Source: Natronosporangium hydrolyticum
Lineage (GTDB): Bacteria > Actinomycetota > Actinomycetes > Mycobacteriales > Micromonosporaceae
DNA length: 64,000 bases
Assembly (NCBI RefSeq): GCF_016925615.1
Contig: NZ_CP070499.1
Span: 2,418,001 to 2,482,000, forward strand
Reading direction: 5' to 3'
Both the position numbers and the translations under genes were made by a program. The notes beneath the pieces are model-generated. The model searched no databases and was not told where the DNA came from. It was given only the letters and a program-made list of their open reading frames with translations. Shown here one piece after another: positions 8,034 to 17,183 of this stretch; position 1 is the first letter of the stretch, and every line of letters begins with the position of its first letter.

Positions 8034-9671
8034 TTAGGCCGACTGCCGCAGCGACATCACCGCCCACGGCCCGAGTTCGACATCCAGGTCGAGTACGCCG
8101 GTGTCGGAGACGGTGATCGTGAACCGGCGCAGCGCGTCGGCGACGCCGCTCAGATGCGCGTGTTCGGCCCGGGAGAGGTTGCGGGGCGACCCGAGCTGGT
8201 GGTGGGCTTCAGCCACGTTCCCGTGTGCCCAATCGAGAATCTCGACCAGAAAGGTACGGCCGGGTTCGAGGCCGCCGATCGTGTGGCGGATCCGGCGGCT
8301 CGGCCCGACCTCGGCGAGCGGCCGGGTCTGTTCGTACGAGTCTGCCGAGCCGACAGCGCGCTTGCCCATGTCGGCGGGGTAGTTGAAGAAGACCGCGGCG
8401 ACCGCGGACGTCTCGCTGTTCCGGGTCACGGCCCCGGCCGGTGTCTTGAGGAGCAGCCGGTCGCCGAGCTGGTGGAGCATCGCGAACGCATGGTAGGTGG
8501 GTTTGTGGATGCCCCCTTCGGTCAGCAGGCCGAAGCCGCCGTGGAATGGGCCGATCCCGGCGCCGCCCTCCTCGAAGATGTCGGTGAAGGTCCAGTAGGA
8601 GATCGAGTCGGCGAGGCTGGCGCACTGTAGGTACGCCCGGGTGATGTAGGTGGCGGCGAAGACCGTGTCGTGGATGGCGTCGCGGGACGACGGCGAGGTC
8701 GACCACTCCGAGATGTGGATCTCGGCTTCGGGGTAGGGGCTACTCGCCACGATCTTCCGGAGCAGGGCCAGGTCGTCGGCGGTCGCGTCGACATACCGGG
8801 AGATCGGCACCGCGTCGCCGTCGGCTCCGAAGGCATAGTCGGTCGGGTACGTGTGGGTCGAGATGAAGTCGATCGGGAGGTCACGCTCGGCGCACCAGCT
8901 GAGGAAGTCCTCGATCCAGACCGGGCGCCAGTCGAGGGCGTCCACGTCGGTCGCGGCGGCCGTCTCGTGCATCGCGGCGCGATCCTCCACCTCGCCCTGA
9001 TATCTGGCGTCCGGCACGAACACGCTCGTCGCCGGCCCGCCAACCTTCAACTCGGCATCGATAGTTTTGATCGCCGTCACGGTGTGCCGGTAGAGCTCGA
9101 AGTATTCGGTCTTCGTCCCGGTCCAGAAGTGGGGGACCAGGTTCGGCTCGTTCCACACCTCGAACCGCCACCGCCGGACCTCGGCGAGGCCGTAGCGGTC
9201 GATCCAGTGTGAAACCGACCTGGTGACCAGCTCCACCCAGCGGTCCATGTCTTTGGGTGGGCTGCAGTGAGCTCCCCACCAGAAGACCGTCTCGGTCTTG
9301 GTCGCGAGCTCCCGCGGCATGAAGCCCAACTCTACGAACGGTTTGGCGCCGGTGTCGAGGATGAAGTCGAAGACCTTGTCTACATAGCTGAACGTGTAGA
9401 TCGGGGAAGCCAGTGGTCGGTCGGGGCCGAAACCGCCGCCGTGAGCCTCCCGGTAGACGAACATGTCGTCGTGGAAGATCCCGTGGAACCGGATGTAGCG
9501 AAACCCCAGGTTATCGACGACCTCCGCGAACTGTTGCTGCCAGTCGGCGCGTAGGGCCTCGTTTGCCCGGCCGGCGCCGACACACTCGGACCAGATGTGC
9601 CGGAGCGGGGTCTCCGCCCGCACCTCGCCGTCGATCCGGATCGGGGGCTGGTGGGCACCGTCGTGGGTCAT
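8034..9671 (-). CDS. Glycoside hydrolase family 39 (beta-xylosidase-like)
   Basis: A 545-residue TIM-barrel glycosidase without a signal peptide, so probably cytoplasmic. The acid/base glutamate sits in FEVWNEPN and the nucleophile in HISEWS, spaced as in GH39. A GYxRFHG-like strand (RYIRFHGIF) and WWGAH also fit the family. ATG 9671 is chosen because AGGAG lies about 8 bases upstream; the frame stays open to 9776 without a better site. The C-terminus is a beta-sandwich typical of the family. Substrate (xyloside, or an alpha-L-iduronide-like sugar) cannot be told from sequence. Confidence 0.87.
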   Translation of the reverse strand: MTHDGAHQPPIRIDGEVRAETPLRHIWSECVGAGRANEALRADWQQQFAEVVDNLGFRYIRFHGIFHDDMFVYREAHGGGFGPDRPLASPIYTFSYVDKVFDFILDTGAKPFVELGFMPRELATKTETVFWWGAHCSPPKDMDRWVELVTRSVSHWIDRYGLAEVRRWRFEVWNEPNLVPHFWTGTKTEYFELYRHTVTAIKTIDAELKVGGPATSVFVPDARYQGEVEDRAAMHETAAATDVDALDWRPVWIEDFLSWCAERDLPIDFISTHTYPTDYAFGADGDAVPISRYVDATADDLALLRKIVASSPYPEAEIHISEWSTSPSSRDAIHDTVFAATYITRAYLQCASLADSISYWTFTDIFEEGGAGIGPFHGGFGLLTEGGIHKPTYHAFAMLHQLGDRLLLKTPAGAVTRNSETSAVAAVFFNYPADMGKRAVGSADSYEQTRPLAEVGPSRRIRHTIGGLEPGRTFLVEILDWAHGNVAEAHHQLGSPRNLSRAEHAHLSGVADALRRFTITVSDTGVLDLDVELGPWAVMSLRQSA

Positions 9672-9901
9672 ACGATCACTCCTGCTCGCAGAAGACGTGG
9701 CAGGAAGTAATTGTTTCAGGGTGGCCACGTCCGCGCAGTGGGGCTCGGCGGTCGAGCGCGAGCCGTCACCGGGCATAGATCACGGCGGGATAACAGGTCG
9801 TCAACGTCTTGGTCGGCGGGTGTCAGAGTTACGGGTCAGTAGGCGTAAGGTGCGGCGAAGTGTGTCGCCGGTCCGGCGGCGGCGTCGGGAAGGGGAGCCT
9901 C

Positions 9902-10978
9902 GTGCACAGTGGGCGTTGGAAGCGGGCCTTTGCGCTGGTCGTAGGGGGTGGGCTGGTGCTGAGCGCCGCCGCGTGCGGCGAGGCGCCGGACGAGGAGGAG
10001 AGCCCGGCGGCGGCCGGTGACTACCGTGCGTGCATGGTGACCGACATCGGTGGCATCGACGACCGCTCGTTCAACACCTCCGCCTGGGCCGGGTTGGAGG
10101 GTGCGGCGGCGGCCGAGTCGGACATCGAGATCGACTACGTCGCCTCCGGCGCGGAGGCCGACTACATCCCGAACCTGGAGGGCTACGTCCAGGAGGACTG
10201 CGACTTCATCCTGGCGGTCGGCGGGCTGATGTTCAGCCAGACCCAGCAGGTGGCGGCGGACCACCCGGAGCGGCAGTTCGGCATCGTCGACGCCGACGTC
10301 GGGGAGCCGAATGTCTACCCGATGCAGTTCGACACCGCCCAGGCCGCGTTCCTCGCCGGCTACCTGGCGGCCGGCTACACCACCAGCGGCATCGTCGCCA
10401 CCTACGGGGGCGAGAAGATCGGGCCGGTGACCATCTTCATGGACGGCTTCGCCGACGGGGTGGCGCACTACAACGATGTCAAGGACGCCGACGTCGAGGT
10501 GTTGGGCTGGGACAAAGATGCCCAGGATGGTTCCTTCACCGACAGCTTCACCGACCAGGGGGCGGGCCGGGCGTTGTCGGACGCGTTCATCGCCCAGGGC
10601 GCCGATGTGGTCATGCCGGTGGCCGGCGGGGCCGGTCTCGGCACCGCCGACGGCGCGCTGGAGACCGAGGAGTACGCGGTGATCTGGGTGGACGTTGACG
10701 GTTGCGAGAGCGCCCAGCAGTACTGCTCGACCTTCCTCACCACCGTGGTCAAGAACATGCCGATGGCGGTCGAGGGCGCCGTGCTGGAGGCATACGGGTC
10801 CGATGACCTGGCCACCGGCGAGTTCTACGGCACGCTGGAGAACGACGGGGTTTCGATCGCGCCTTACCACGAGTTCGAGGACGAGATCGACGACGAACTG
10901 AAGGCCGAGGTGGACCAGCTCCGGCAGGACATCATCGACGGCACGATCGTGGTCGAGTCCCCGGCGCAGCCGCGTTGA
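9902..10978 (+). CDS. BMP-family (PnrA-like) substrate-binding lipoprotein
   Basis: A 358-residue lipoprotein. A short basic start, a hydrophobic stretch and the lipobox LSAAAC give the export signal, followed by an acidic spacer. The mature part has the BMP/PnrA opening MVTDIGGIDDRSFN and a LAVGG segment, typical of nucleoside-binding receptors. GTG 9902 has GGAAGGGGA about 6 bases upstream; an upstream TTG at 9809 would bury the signal peptide. It leads a four-gene importer (ATPase and two permeases follow). The ligand is probably a purine nucleoside, by family analogy. Confidence 0.88.
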   Translation: MHSGRWKRAFALVVGGGLVLSAAACGEAPDEEESPAAAGDYRACMVTDIGGIDDRSFNTSAWAGLEGAAAAESDIEIDYVASGAEADYIPNLEGYVQEDCDFILAVGGLMFSQTQQVAADHPERQFGIVDADVGEPNVYPMQFDTAQAAFLAGYLAAGYTTSGIVATYGGEKIGPVTIFMDGFADGVAHYNDVKDADVEVLGWDKDAQDGSFTDSFTDQGAGRALSDAFIAQGADVVMPVAGGAGLGTADGALETEEYAVIWVDVDGCESAQQYCSTFLTTVVKNMPMAVEGAVLEAYGSDDLATGEFYGTLENDGVSIAPYHEFEDEIDDELKAEVDQLRQDIIDGTIVVESPAQPR

Positions 10979-10991
10979 GCCGGGGGTTGCG

Positions 10992-12536
10992 CTGAAACTG
11001 GAGCTGCGCGGCGTCACCAAACGCTTCGGTGACGTGCTCGCCAACGACGGCGTCGACCTGACCGTCGAACCGGGTGAGATCCATGCCCTGCTCGGCGAGA
11101 ACGGCGCCGGCAAGTCGACGCTCATGAACATCCTGTACGGGTTGGTCGAGCCCGACTCCGGGGAGATCCGCATCGACGGCGAGCCGGTGCGGATCAACGG
11201 CCCGGGCGACGCGATCGCCGCCGGCATCGGCATGGTGCATCAACACTTCATGCTGGTGCCGGTCTTCACCGTGGCGGAAAATGTCATGCTCGGCGCCGAG
11301 CCCGGCCGGGGCGGTCCACTGCGGGTGCTGGACCGCCGCCGGGCCCGGCGGGAGGTGACCGCGGTCTCCACGAGGTACGGGCTGCCGGTCGACCCGGACG
11401 CGGTCGTCGGGGATCTGCCGGTCGGCGTACAGCAGCGGGTGGAGATCGTTAAGGCGTTGACCCGGGAGGTCGACCTGCTGGTGCTGGACGAGCCGACCGC
11501 CGTCCTCACCCCGGGCGAGGTCCAGGATCTGCTGGAGGTGATCCGCGGGCTGCGGGCGGCCGGCAAGTCGATCGTCTTCATCACCCATAAGCTGAAAGAG
11601 GTGAAGGCGATCGCCGACCGGGTCACCGTGATCCGGCGCGGCCGGACCATCACCACCACCTCGCCGCAGGCCAGCGAGGCGGAGCTCGCCGCGCTGATGG
11701 TGGGGCGCACGGTCAGCCTGGAGGTGGTCAAGGAGCCGGCCACCCCGGGGGCGCCGGTCCTGGAGATCGCCGGTCTGGCCATCGACGACGACCGGCGGTG
11801 CCGGGTGGTCGACGGGGTGGACCTGCGGGTGCACGCCGGTGAGGTGGTGGGGATCGCGGGCGTCCAAGGTAACGGCCAGTCGGAGCTGGTGGAGGCGATC
11901 GTCGGGCTGCGACAGTTGGTGGCCGGCGACATCCGGCTGCGGGGCGAGTCGGTGGTGGGCCGGCGTACGAAGGAGATTCTGCGTTCCGGGGTCGGCTATA
12001 TCCCGGAGGACCGCACCGTCGACGGGCTGGTGCGGGACTTTACGGTCGCCGAGAACCTGGTGCTGAACCTTTACGATTCCGAGCCGTTCGGCAGCCGGGT
12101 GGCGCTGCGGCCGGCGGCGATCGCCGAGTCGGCCCGGCAGCGGGCGGCCGAGTTCGATGTGCGTACCAGTTCGGTCGAGGCGGCGGTGGGGACGCTCTCC
12201 GGCGGCAACCAGCAGAAGCTGATCGTGGCCCGGGAGTTCACCCGCCGGCTGACCCTGCTGGTGGCGTCGCAGCCCACCCGTGGTGTGGACGTCGGGTCGG
12301 TGGAGTTCATCCATCGGCAGATCGTCCGCGAGCGGGACATCGGCACCGCGGTGCTGCTGGTCTCCAGCGAGCTGGACGAGGTGCTGGCGTTGGCGGACCG
12401 GATCGCGGTGATGTACCAGGGTCGGATCATCGCCACCGTCTCGCCGGAGCTGCCCCGCGAGCAGATCGGGCTGCTGATGGCGGGCGTGCTCCCGAACCAG
12501 CCGGGCGAAACCGACCAGCCGGGAGGAGCGGCATGA
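10992..12536 (+). CDS. BMP-type nucleoside ABC transporter ATPase (double nucleotide-binding domain)
   Basis: Two fused ABC ATPase domains, about 514 residues. The first has Walker A GENGAGKST, a QQRVEIVKAL-type signature and LVLDEPTAVL; the second has LSGGNQQK and a degenerate Walker A (GVQGNGQSE), the usual pattern for RbsA/YufO-type ATPases. The first ordinary start (GTG 11034) would remove strand one (KLELRGVTKRFG). Codons 10992 onward (CTG AAA CTG GAG) encode exactly the family N-terminus, with no ATG, GTG or TTG in this frame back to the upstream gene. CTG 10992, 13 bases after the BMP stop, is therefore the likely start. Confidence 0.88.
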   Translation: MKLELRGVTKRFGDVLANDGVDLTVEPGEIHALLGENGAGKSTLMNILYGLVEPDSGEIRIDGEPVRINGPGDAIAAGIGMVHQHFMLVPVFTVAENVMLGAEPGRGGPLRVLDRRRARREVTAVSTRYGLPVDPDAVVGDLPVGVQQRVEIVKALTREVDLLVLDEPTAVLTPGEVQDLLEVIRGLRAAGKSIVFITHKLKEVKAIADRVTVIRRGRTITTTSPQASEAELAALMVGRTVSLEVVKEPATPGAPVLEIAGLAIDDDRRCRVVDGVDLRVHAGEVVGIAGVQGNGQSELVEAIVGLRQLVAGDIRLRGESVVGRRTKEILRSGVGYIPEDRTVDGLVRDFTVAENLVLNLYDSEPFGSRVALRPAAIAESARQRAAEFDVRTSSVEAAVGTLSGGNQQKLIVAREFTRRLTLLVASQPTRGVDVGSVEFIHRQIVRERDIGTAVLLVSSELDEVLALADRIAVMYQGRIIATVSPELPREQIGLLMAGVLPNQPGETDQPGGAA

Positions 12537-13861
12537 CCACCGAGCCACAGGCTGAGACCCCGGCTGAGCGCCCGGCTGAGACTTCGCCGGCAACACCATC
12601 CGAGACCCCGGCTGAAAATACAGCCGAGCCGCCGCCGTCGTTCATCGCCACCTTCCTGCACCAGCTGTGGCGGATGAACACGGTCACGGTCACCGCCCTA
12701 GCGATCGTGCTGGCGCTGGCGGTCGGCGCGATCCTGATGATCATCTCCGATCCCGCGGTACGCGCCACCTACGGCTACTTCTTCGCCCGCCCCACCGATG
12801 CGCTCGGCGCCAGCTGGACGAAGGTCAGCGACGCGTACGCCAGTCTGTTCCGCGGTGCGATCGCCGACCCGTCGGCGGTCGCTGCCGCGGTGACCGGCTC
12901 CGGCGACTGGGCGGTGGCGCTTCGGCCGTTGTCGGAGACGCTGACCAGCGCCGCCCCGCTGATCTTCACCGGGCTGGCGTTCGCGGTGGCGTTCCGCGGC
13001 GGGCTGTTCAACATCGGCGTACAGGGCCAGGCGATCCTCGGCGCGGTCGGCGCCGGGCTGGCCGGTTTCCTGCTGCCGCTGCCGGTGATGCTGCACCTGG
13101 TCGTGGCGGTGGTCGCGGGCGGGTTGCTAGGCGCGGCCTGGGGGTTCGTCCCCGGTTTCCTCAAGGCCCGCACCGGCGCGCACGAGGTCATCACCACGAT
13201 CATGTTGAACTGGATCGCGGTCTTCCTGCTGTCGTGGCTGCTGATCCAGCACTGGGTCCAGGATCCGGACCGGACCGACGCGATCAGTCAGCGGGTGGCG
13301 GGCTCGGCGCAGCTGCCTCGGTTGCCGGAGTGGACCGGCCTGTCCGGGCTGCGGGTACACCTGGGCGTCGTACTGGCGGTGCTGGCGGTGGCTGGGGTGG
13401 CGTGGCTGCTCAAGCGGGCGACCTTCGGGTTCGAGCTGCGGGCGGTCGGGCTCAACCGGGACGCGTCCCGCGCCGCCGGCATCTCCGTCACCACCACCTA
13501 CGTCCTGGTGATGGTGGTCGCCGGCGGGCTGGCCGGGCTCGGTGGGATGACCATGGTGCTCGGTACGGCCACAGTGCTGACCCCGCTGGTGATCGGCTCG
13601 GTCGGGTTCGACGGCATCCTGGTCGGCCTGCTCGGCCGCGCCAAACCATGGGGTGTCCTCGCCGCCGCGCTGCTCTTCGGCGCGTTGCAGGCTGGCGGGC
13701 GGAGTATGCAGACCAGCGCCGGTATCTCGCTGGAGCTGGTGCAGGTGATCCAGGCGCTGATCGTGATCTTCGTAGCGGCGCCGGCGTTGGTGAAGGCGAT
13801 CTTCCGGCTGCGGGCTGCCCGGGTCCGCAGCGTCGCCGCCGCTACCGGAAAGGGGTGGTGA
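12533..13861 (+). CDS. BMP-type nucleoside ABC transporter permease (first)
   Basis: A 442-residue membrane protein starting in an ATGA overlap with the ATPase. After a long Pro/Glu/Thr-rich cytoplasmic tail of about 40 residues there are roughly eight to ten membrane segments. The FNIGVQGQA segment and the KARTGAHEVI coupling region are typical of BPD_transp_2 permeases of the YufP type. It forms the channel with the next gene product. The repetitive tail (repeats of ETPAE-like units) is longer than usual and probably lies on the inner face; its function is unknown. Confidence 0.88.
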   Translation: MTTEPQAETPAERPAETSPATPSETPAENTAEPPPSFIATFLHQLWRMNTVTVTALAIVLALAVGAILMIISDPAVRATYGYFFARPTDALGASWTKVSDAYASLFRGAIADPSAVAAAVTGSGDWAVALRPLSETLTSAAPLIFTGLAFAVAFRGGLFNIGVQGQAILGAVGAGLAGFLLPLPVMLHLVVAVVAGGLLGAAWGFVPGFLKARTGAHEVITTIMLNWIAVFLLSWLLIQHWVQDPDRTDAISQRVAGSAQLPRLPEWTGLSGLRVHLGVVLAVLAVAGVAWLLKRATFGFELRAVGLNRDASRAAGISVTTTYVLVMVVAGGLAGLGGMTMVLGTATVLTPLVIGSVGFDGILVGLLGRAKPWGVLAAALLFGALQAGGRSMQTSAGISLELVQVIQALIVIFVAAPALVKAIFRLRAARVRSVAAATGKGW

Positions 13862-13862
13862 G

Positions 13863-15122
13863 GTGACCGAGGTCGCGGTAGCCGCACCGGAACGGTTCTG
13901 GACCCGGCAGCGCCGGGCGGGTGCGGGGCTGACCGCCGCCGGGGTGGTGGCGGCGGCGCTGTTCGGCGCGCTCGCCACCGGAGAGCCAGCCAGCTTCACG
14001 CTCGCCGAGACCACCACCGGTACGGCGGTCTCCGTCCCCGGTCGACTCGGCGCGCTCGGGTTCGCGTTGGTCGCCGTGCTCGCCGGGGCCGCGCTGTGGT
14101 CGCCGATCGGGGAACGCTGGTTCCGGTGGCTGCTCGGCGCCGGGCTGGTCGCGGTCGTGGGTTCGTTCCTGTGCTGGCAACTCTCGGCGTCCACGGCGCA
14201 CGTCATGCCGCTCGGCAACGTGCTCCGCAGCTCGGTGATCTTCGCGCTGCCGTTGCTCTTCGGCGGCCTCGCCGGGGTGATCGGCGAGCGCTCCGGCGTG
14301 ATCAACATCGCGATCGAGGGCCAGTTCATCATGGGCGCCTTCGCCGCAGCGATGGTGGCCACGCTCGCCGCAAGCGTCTGGGTCGGGATCGCCGCCGCAG
14401 CGGCGGCCGGGATGCTGATCGCGGGGCTACTGGCCCTGCTCGCGATCCGGTACCTGGTCGACCAGATCGTGGTCGGGGTGGTGCTGATCGTCTTCGCGCT
14501 CGGGTTGACTGGGTTCCTCTTCGAACAGTTGATGGCGCGCGACCCGAGCCGCTACAACCAGCCGGACCGCGTGCCGACCTGGGAGGTGCCGGGGCTGTCG
14601 GAGATTCCGCTGCTAGGGCCGGTGCTCTTCCGCGGCAACATCTTCGTCTACCTGGCGCTGGCGCTGGTGGTGCTGCTCTACTTCGGACTGTTCCGGACCC
14701 GTTGGGGGCTGCGTACCCGGGCGGTGGGGGAGCACCCAGCCGCGGCCGACACCGTCGGCGTCCGGGTGAACCTGCTGCGCTACCGCAACATGTTGCTGGC
14801 CGGGGCGGTCGCCGGGGTGGGCGGGGCCTACTTCACGCTGCTCGCCACCACCAACTTCAACAAGGGCATGACCTCCGGGCTGGGCTTCATCGCCCTGGCC
14901 GCGATGATCTTCGGCCGGTGGCACCCGGTCGGGGTGCTGCTCGCCGCGCTCTTCTTCGGCTTCAGTCGCTCGTTGTCGGTCTATCTGGGGACGATCGGCA
15001 GCCCGATCCCGAGCCAGTTCCTCAACATGCTGCCCTACATCGCCACCATCATCGCGGTAGCCGGCCTGGTGGGCCACGTCCGGCCGCCGGCCGCCGGCGG
15101 TCAACCCTACGTCAAAGGTTGA
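13863..15122 (+). CDS. BMP-type nucleoside ABC transporter permease (second)
   Basis: A 419-residue inner-membrane protein from GTG 13863, one base after the previous stop. It has about ten membrane helices and the conserved INIAIEGQF segment that matches the QGQA motif of its partner, marking it as the YufQ-like half of the heterodimeric channel. It completes the binding protein-ATPase-permease-permease set. The operon ends here, followed by a repeat-rich gap. Confidence 0.88.
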   Translation: MTEVAVAAPERFWTRQRRAGAGLTAAGVVAAALFGALATGEPASFTLAETTTGTAVSVPGRLGALGFALVAVLAGAALWSPIGERWFRWLLGAGLVAVVGSFLCWQLSASTAHVMPLGNVLRSSVIFALPLLFGGLAGVIGERSGVINIAIEGQFIMGAFAAAMVATLAASVWVGIAAAAAAGMLIAGLLALLAIRYLVDQIVVGVVLIVFALGLTGFLFEQLMARDPSRYNQPDRVPTWEVPGLSEIPLLGPVLFRGNIFVYLALALVVLLYFGLFRTRWGLRTRAVGEHPAAADTVGVRVNLLRYRNMLLAGAVAGVGGAYFTLLATTNFNKGMTSGLGFIALAAMIFGRWHPVGVLLAALFFGFSRSLSVYLGTIGSPIPSQFLNMLPYIATIIAVAGLVGHVRPPAAGGQPYVKG

Positions 15123-15212
15123 GGCAATCGGCGTGGACCGCAAGGCCCAGAACGAGTCCGGTTCCCGCTGCTCGTCAACCCAGTGGTCGGCGGCTTCAGC
15201 CGCGGGTCCGGT

Positions 15213-15260
15213 AGGGCCCCGTTGCGTGGCCTACGAGAGCTGCGAGCACAAACGGAGCAG
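15213..15260 (+). repeat. Dispersed repeat family R1, copy A
   Basis: The core at 15230-15260 (CCTACGAGAGCTG...AAACGGAGCAG) recurs three more times: inverted at 15580-15610, direct at 43579-43609 and inverted at 43758-43788. The left extension (GGGCC..GTTGCGTGG) is shared with the far copy at 43.8 kb, so the element is about 47 bases. Copies come in facing pairs. No coding function is evident. Confidence 0.75.
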
Positions 15261-15368
15261 TTGATCACCCGGCGCCGGCCGGGCACCGACCGAGGAGCCA
15301 GGTCCGTGCGCCTAGCTCGACGCGGCCCAGTCATCTACCACGCTGCTGGTTGTTCGCTCGCTCTCGTC

Positions 15369-15450
15369 GCTTGGTGGGTTGAGTGGTGCCAGAATTGCCG
15401 GGACTATGGGGATTGACGGGCAGCACGGCTCACCACTCAACCCACCAAGC
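15369..15450 (+). repeat. 19-base inverted repeat family R2, copy 1
   Basis: Arms at 15369-15387 and 15432-15450 are perfectly complementary (GCTTGGTGGGTTGAGTGGT and its reverse complement) around a 44-base loop. The same left arm occurs at 36127-36145 with a diverged right arm and a different loop. Looks like a small palindromic element or transcript-end hairpin of this genome. Confidence 0.7.
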
Positions 15451-15579
15451 TGGCCGGTGACCGCTGACCCCACGGAGGTGCGGTTGGGGCGGCGCGGGGG
15501 CCTGGCGGCGCGGTGGGTGGCTAGATGGCGCGGTGCGGGGGCCAGGCGCGGTGCGGTGGACAGATGGCGCCAACCGGCG

Positions 15580-15610
15580 CTGCTCCGTTTGTGCTAGCAG
15601 CTCTCGTAGG
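15580..15610 (-). repeat. Dispersed repeat family R1, copy B (inverted)
   Basis: Reverse complement of copy A with one mismatch over 31 bases. With copy A it encloses 319 bases that include the R2 inverted repeat. The whole gap from 15123 to 15706 otherwise has no gene that can be supported. Confidence 0.75.
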
Positions 15611-15706
15611 CAACAACCGGAGGCCCCACCCATTCGTTCACCCGCCAAGATCATCAAGCGGAGTGGCGTGAGCTGCCCAACCTTGACCCAGCTAGCTGGG
15701 CCCCGA

Positions 15707-16315
15707 TCACCCTCGTTCGATGAACTCGGCGCGATCGTTGACGTGTGGGAACGGCTCCGCCGGCTCGGGTACGCCGAGGAACTCGCAGAGCCGCGGCCAG
15801 CCCTCGCCGGGCTTGTATACCAGCAGCCGCTCGGCCGGCACCTCCGCTTGCACCTGCTGGTTGTGCCGCAGGTACGCGGCGATGGCGTGCTCGCGGTCCT
15901 CGGGGCGGCCATCGAAGCAGCGCTCGACCAGCACGCGTCGCCGCATCGCCAACCAGCCCTCACCCAGGTGGTCCCGGACGCCGTCCAGCCAGCCCTGGTA
16001 GATGGTGGACCGGAAGCTGTCGTACCACTTCTCCGGATCCCGTACCGTCAGCAGCACCTTGGCCTGCGGGTAGGCGGCGGCGAGCTCCCGCCAGAAGACC
16101 GAACCGGGCCAGTCCATGGTCGCGGTGTAGCGGTGGTAGATGCGTTCCCAGTCGAAGTCCGGGTCGTCGAGGGCCTCGGTGAACAGCGCCGCCTGCGCCG
16201 GCTCGGCGATCACCTCCAGCATGTGGTGGCAGGAGTAGCCGAGCTGCTCCAGCGCGGCGCGCATGGAGGCGGTTCCGGTGCGGCCCCAGCCGGCACCGAT
16301 GATCTGAAGGGGCAT
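15707..16315 (-). CDS. Sulfotransferase family protein
   Basis: A 202-residue P-loop protein. The N-terminus has the 5'-PSB loop GAGWGRTGTAS and, further on, the 3'-phosphate strand LLTVRDPEKWYDSF. This matches short bacterial PAPS-dependent sulfotransferases of the Sulfotransfer_4 type. It starts at ATG 16315, just upstream of the importer operon on the same strand but separated from its end, so probably transcribed alone or as read-through. The acceptor is unknown. Confidence 0.82.
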   Translation of the reverse strand: MPLQIIGAGWGRTGTASMRAALEQLGYSCHHMLEVIAEPAQAALFTEALDDPDFDWERIYHRYTATMDWPGSVFWRELAAAYPQAKVLLTVRDPEKWYDSFRSTIYQGWLDGVRDHLGEGWLAMRRRVLVERCFDGRPEDREHAIAAYLRHNQQVQAEVPAERLLVYKPGEGWPRLCEFLGVPEPAEPFPHVNDRAEFIERG

Positions 16316-16349
16316 GTGATCATCTTGCCACGGCGGCGGCCCTCATAGG

Positions 16350-17183
16350 TCAACCCGGCAGCACCCCGGGCTGCGGCAGGATCAACGGGGTGCCGGCGAG
16401 CGGGTCCGGGATCACCGTGCAGGTGACCGAGAAGACCTCTTTGATCAGCTCGGCGGTGACGATCTCGGCGGGCGCGCCCTCGGCGGTGATCTGCCCGTCC
16501 CGCATCGCGATCAAATGGTGGGTGTAGCGGCAGGCCATGTTGATGTCGTGCAGCACCAGCACAATGGTCCGGCCCAGCCGCCGGTTCAGCGCCACCAGCA
16601 GCTCCAACACCTCGATCTGGTGCGCCAGATCCAGGTAGGTGGTGGGCTCGTCGAGCAGCATGATCTCTGGGTCCTGCGCCAGCGCCAGCGCGATCCACAC
16701 CCGTTGCCGCTGCCCGCCGGAGAGTTCGTCGATCGGTTGCTCGGAGAGCTGGGCGACCCCGGTTGCCTGCATCGCCGCCGCCACCGCCTGGTCGTCGGCG
16801 GTGCTCCACTGCCGGAACCAGCGCTGATGCGGATGCCGGCCCCGGCCGATCAGATCGGCGACGGTGATGCCGTCCGGGGCGATCGGCTGCTGCGGCAGCA
16901 GGCCGAGCTGCCGGGCCAGGGTCCGGGCGGGCAGTGTGGAGAGATCCGCGCCGTCGAGCAGCACCCGGCCCGACTGTGGTCGCAGCAGCCGGGCGAGGCC
17001 ACGCAGCAGGGTGGACTTGCCGCAGCCGTTGGCGCCGACGACGGTGGTGATGCGGCCCTGCGGCAGCGTCACCGAAACGCCGTCGACGACCAGTTTGTCC
17101 CGATAACCGAGGCTGAGCTGGTCGGCGGCGAGGCTGGGGACGGGGTGTGACGGGGAGGCGGTGTGCGGCGGGGAGATGGTCAT
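16350..17183 (-). CDS. btuD: Cobalamin-type ABC importer ATPase (BtuD/FecE-like)
   Basis: A 277-residue ABC ATPase: Walker A GANGCGKST, signature LSGGQRQR, Walker B IMLLDEPT, then the H-loop VLHDI. It is the FepC/FecE/BtuD kind that serves iron chelate and B12 importers. ATG 17183 overlaps the permease stop (ATGA). The open frame runs on to 18386, but that part is antisense-free chance overlap with the permease. The upstream riboswitch makes a cobalamin or cobamide substrate the best guess; a siderophore is the alternative. Confidence 0.87.
   Translation of the reverse strand: MTISPPHTASPSHPVPSLAADQLSLGYRDKLVVDGVSVTLPQGRITTVVGANGCGKSTLLRGLARLLRPQSGRVLLDGADLSTLPARTLARQLGLLPQQPIAPDGITVADLIGRGRHPHQRWFRQWSTADDQAVAAAMQATGVAQLSEQPIDELSGGQRQRVWIALALAQDPEIMLLDEPTTYLDLAHQIEVLELLVALNRRLGRTIVLVLHDINMACRYTHHLIAMRDGQITAEGAPAEIVTAELIKEVFSVTCTVIPDPLAGTPLILPQPGVLPG

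Noticed and set aside
6302-8116. A 604-residue open frame on the plus strand
   Set aside because: Only the first 620 bases match JetD; the rest is the reverse of the oxidase gene and shows no family features.
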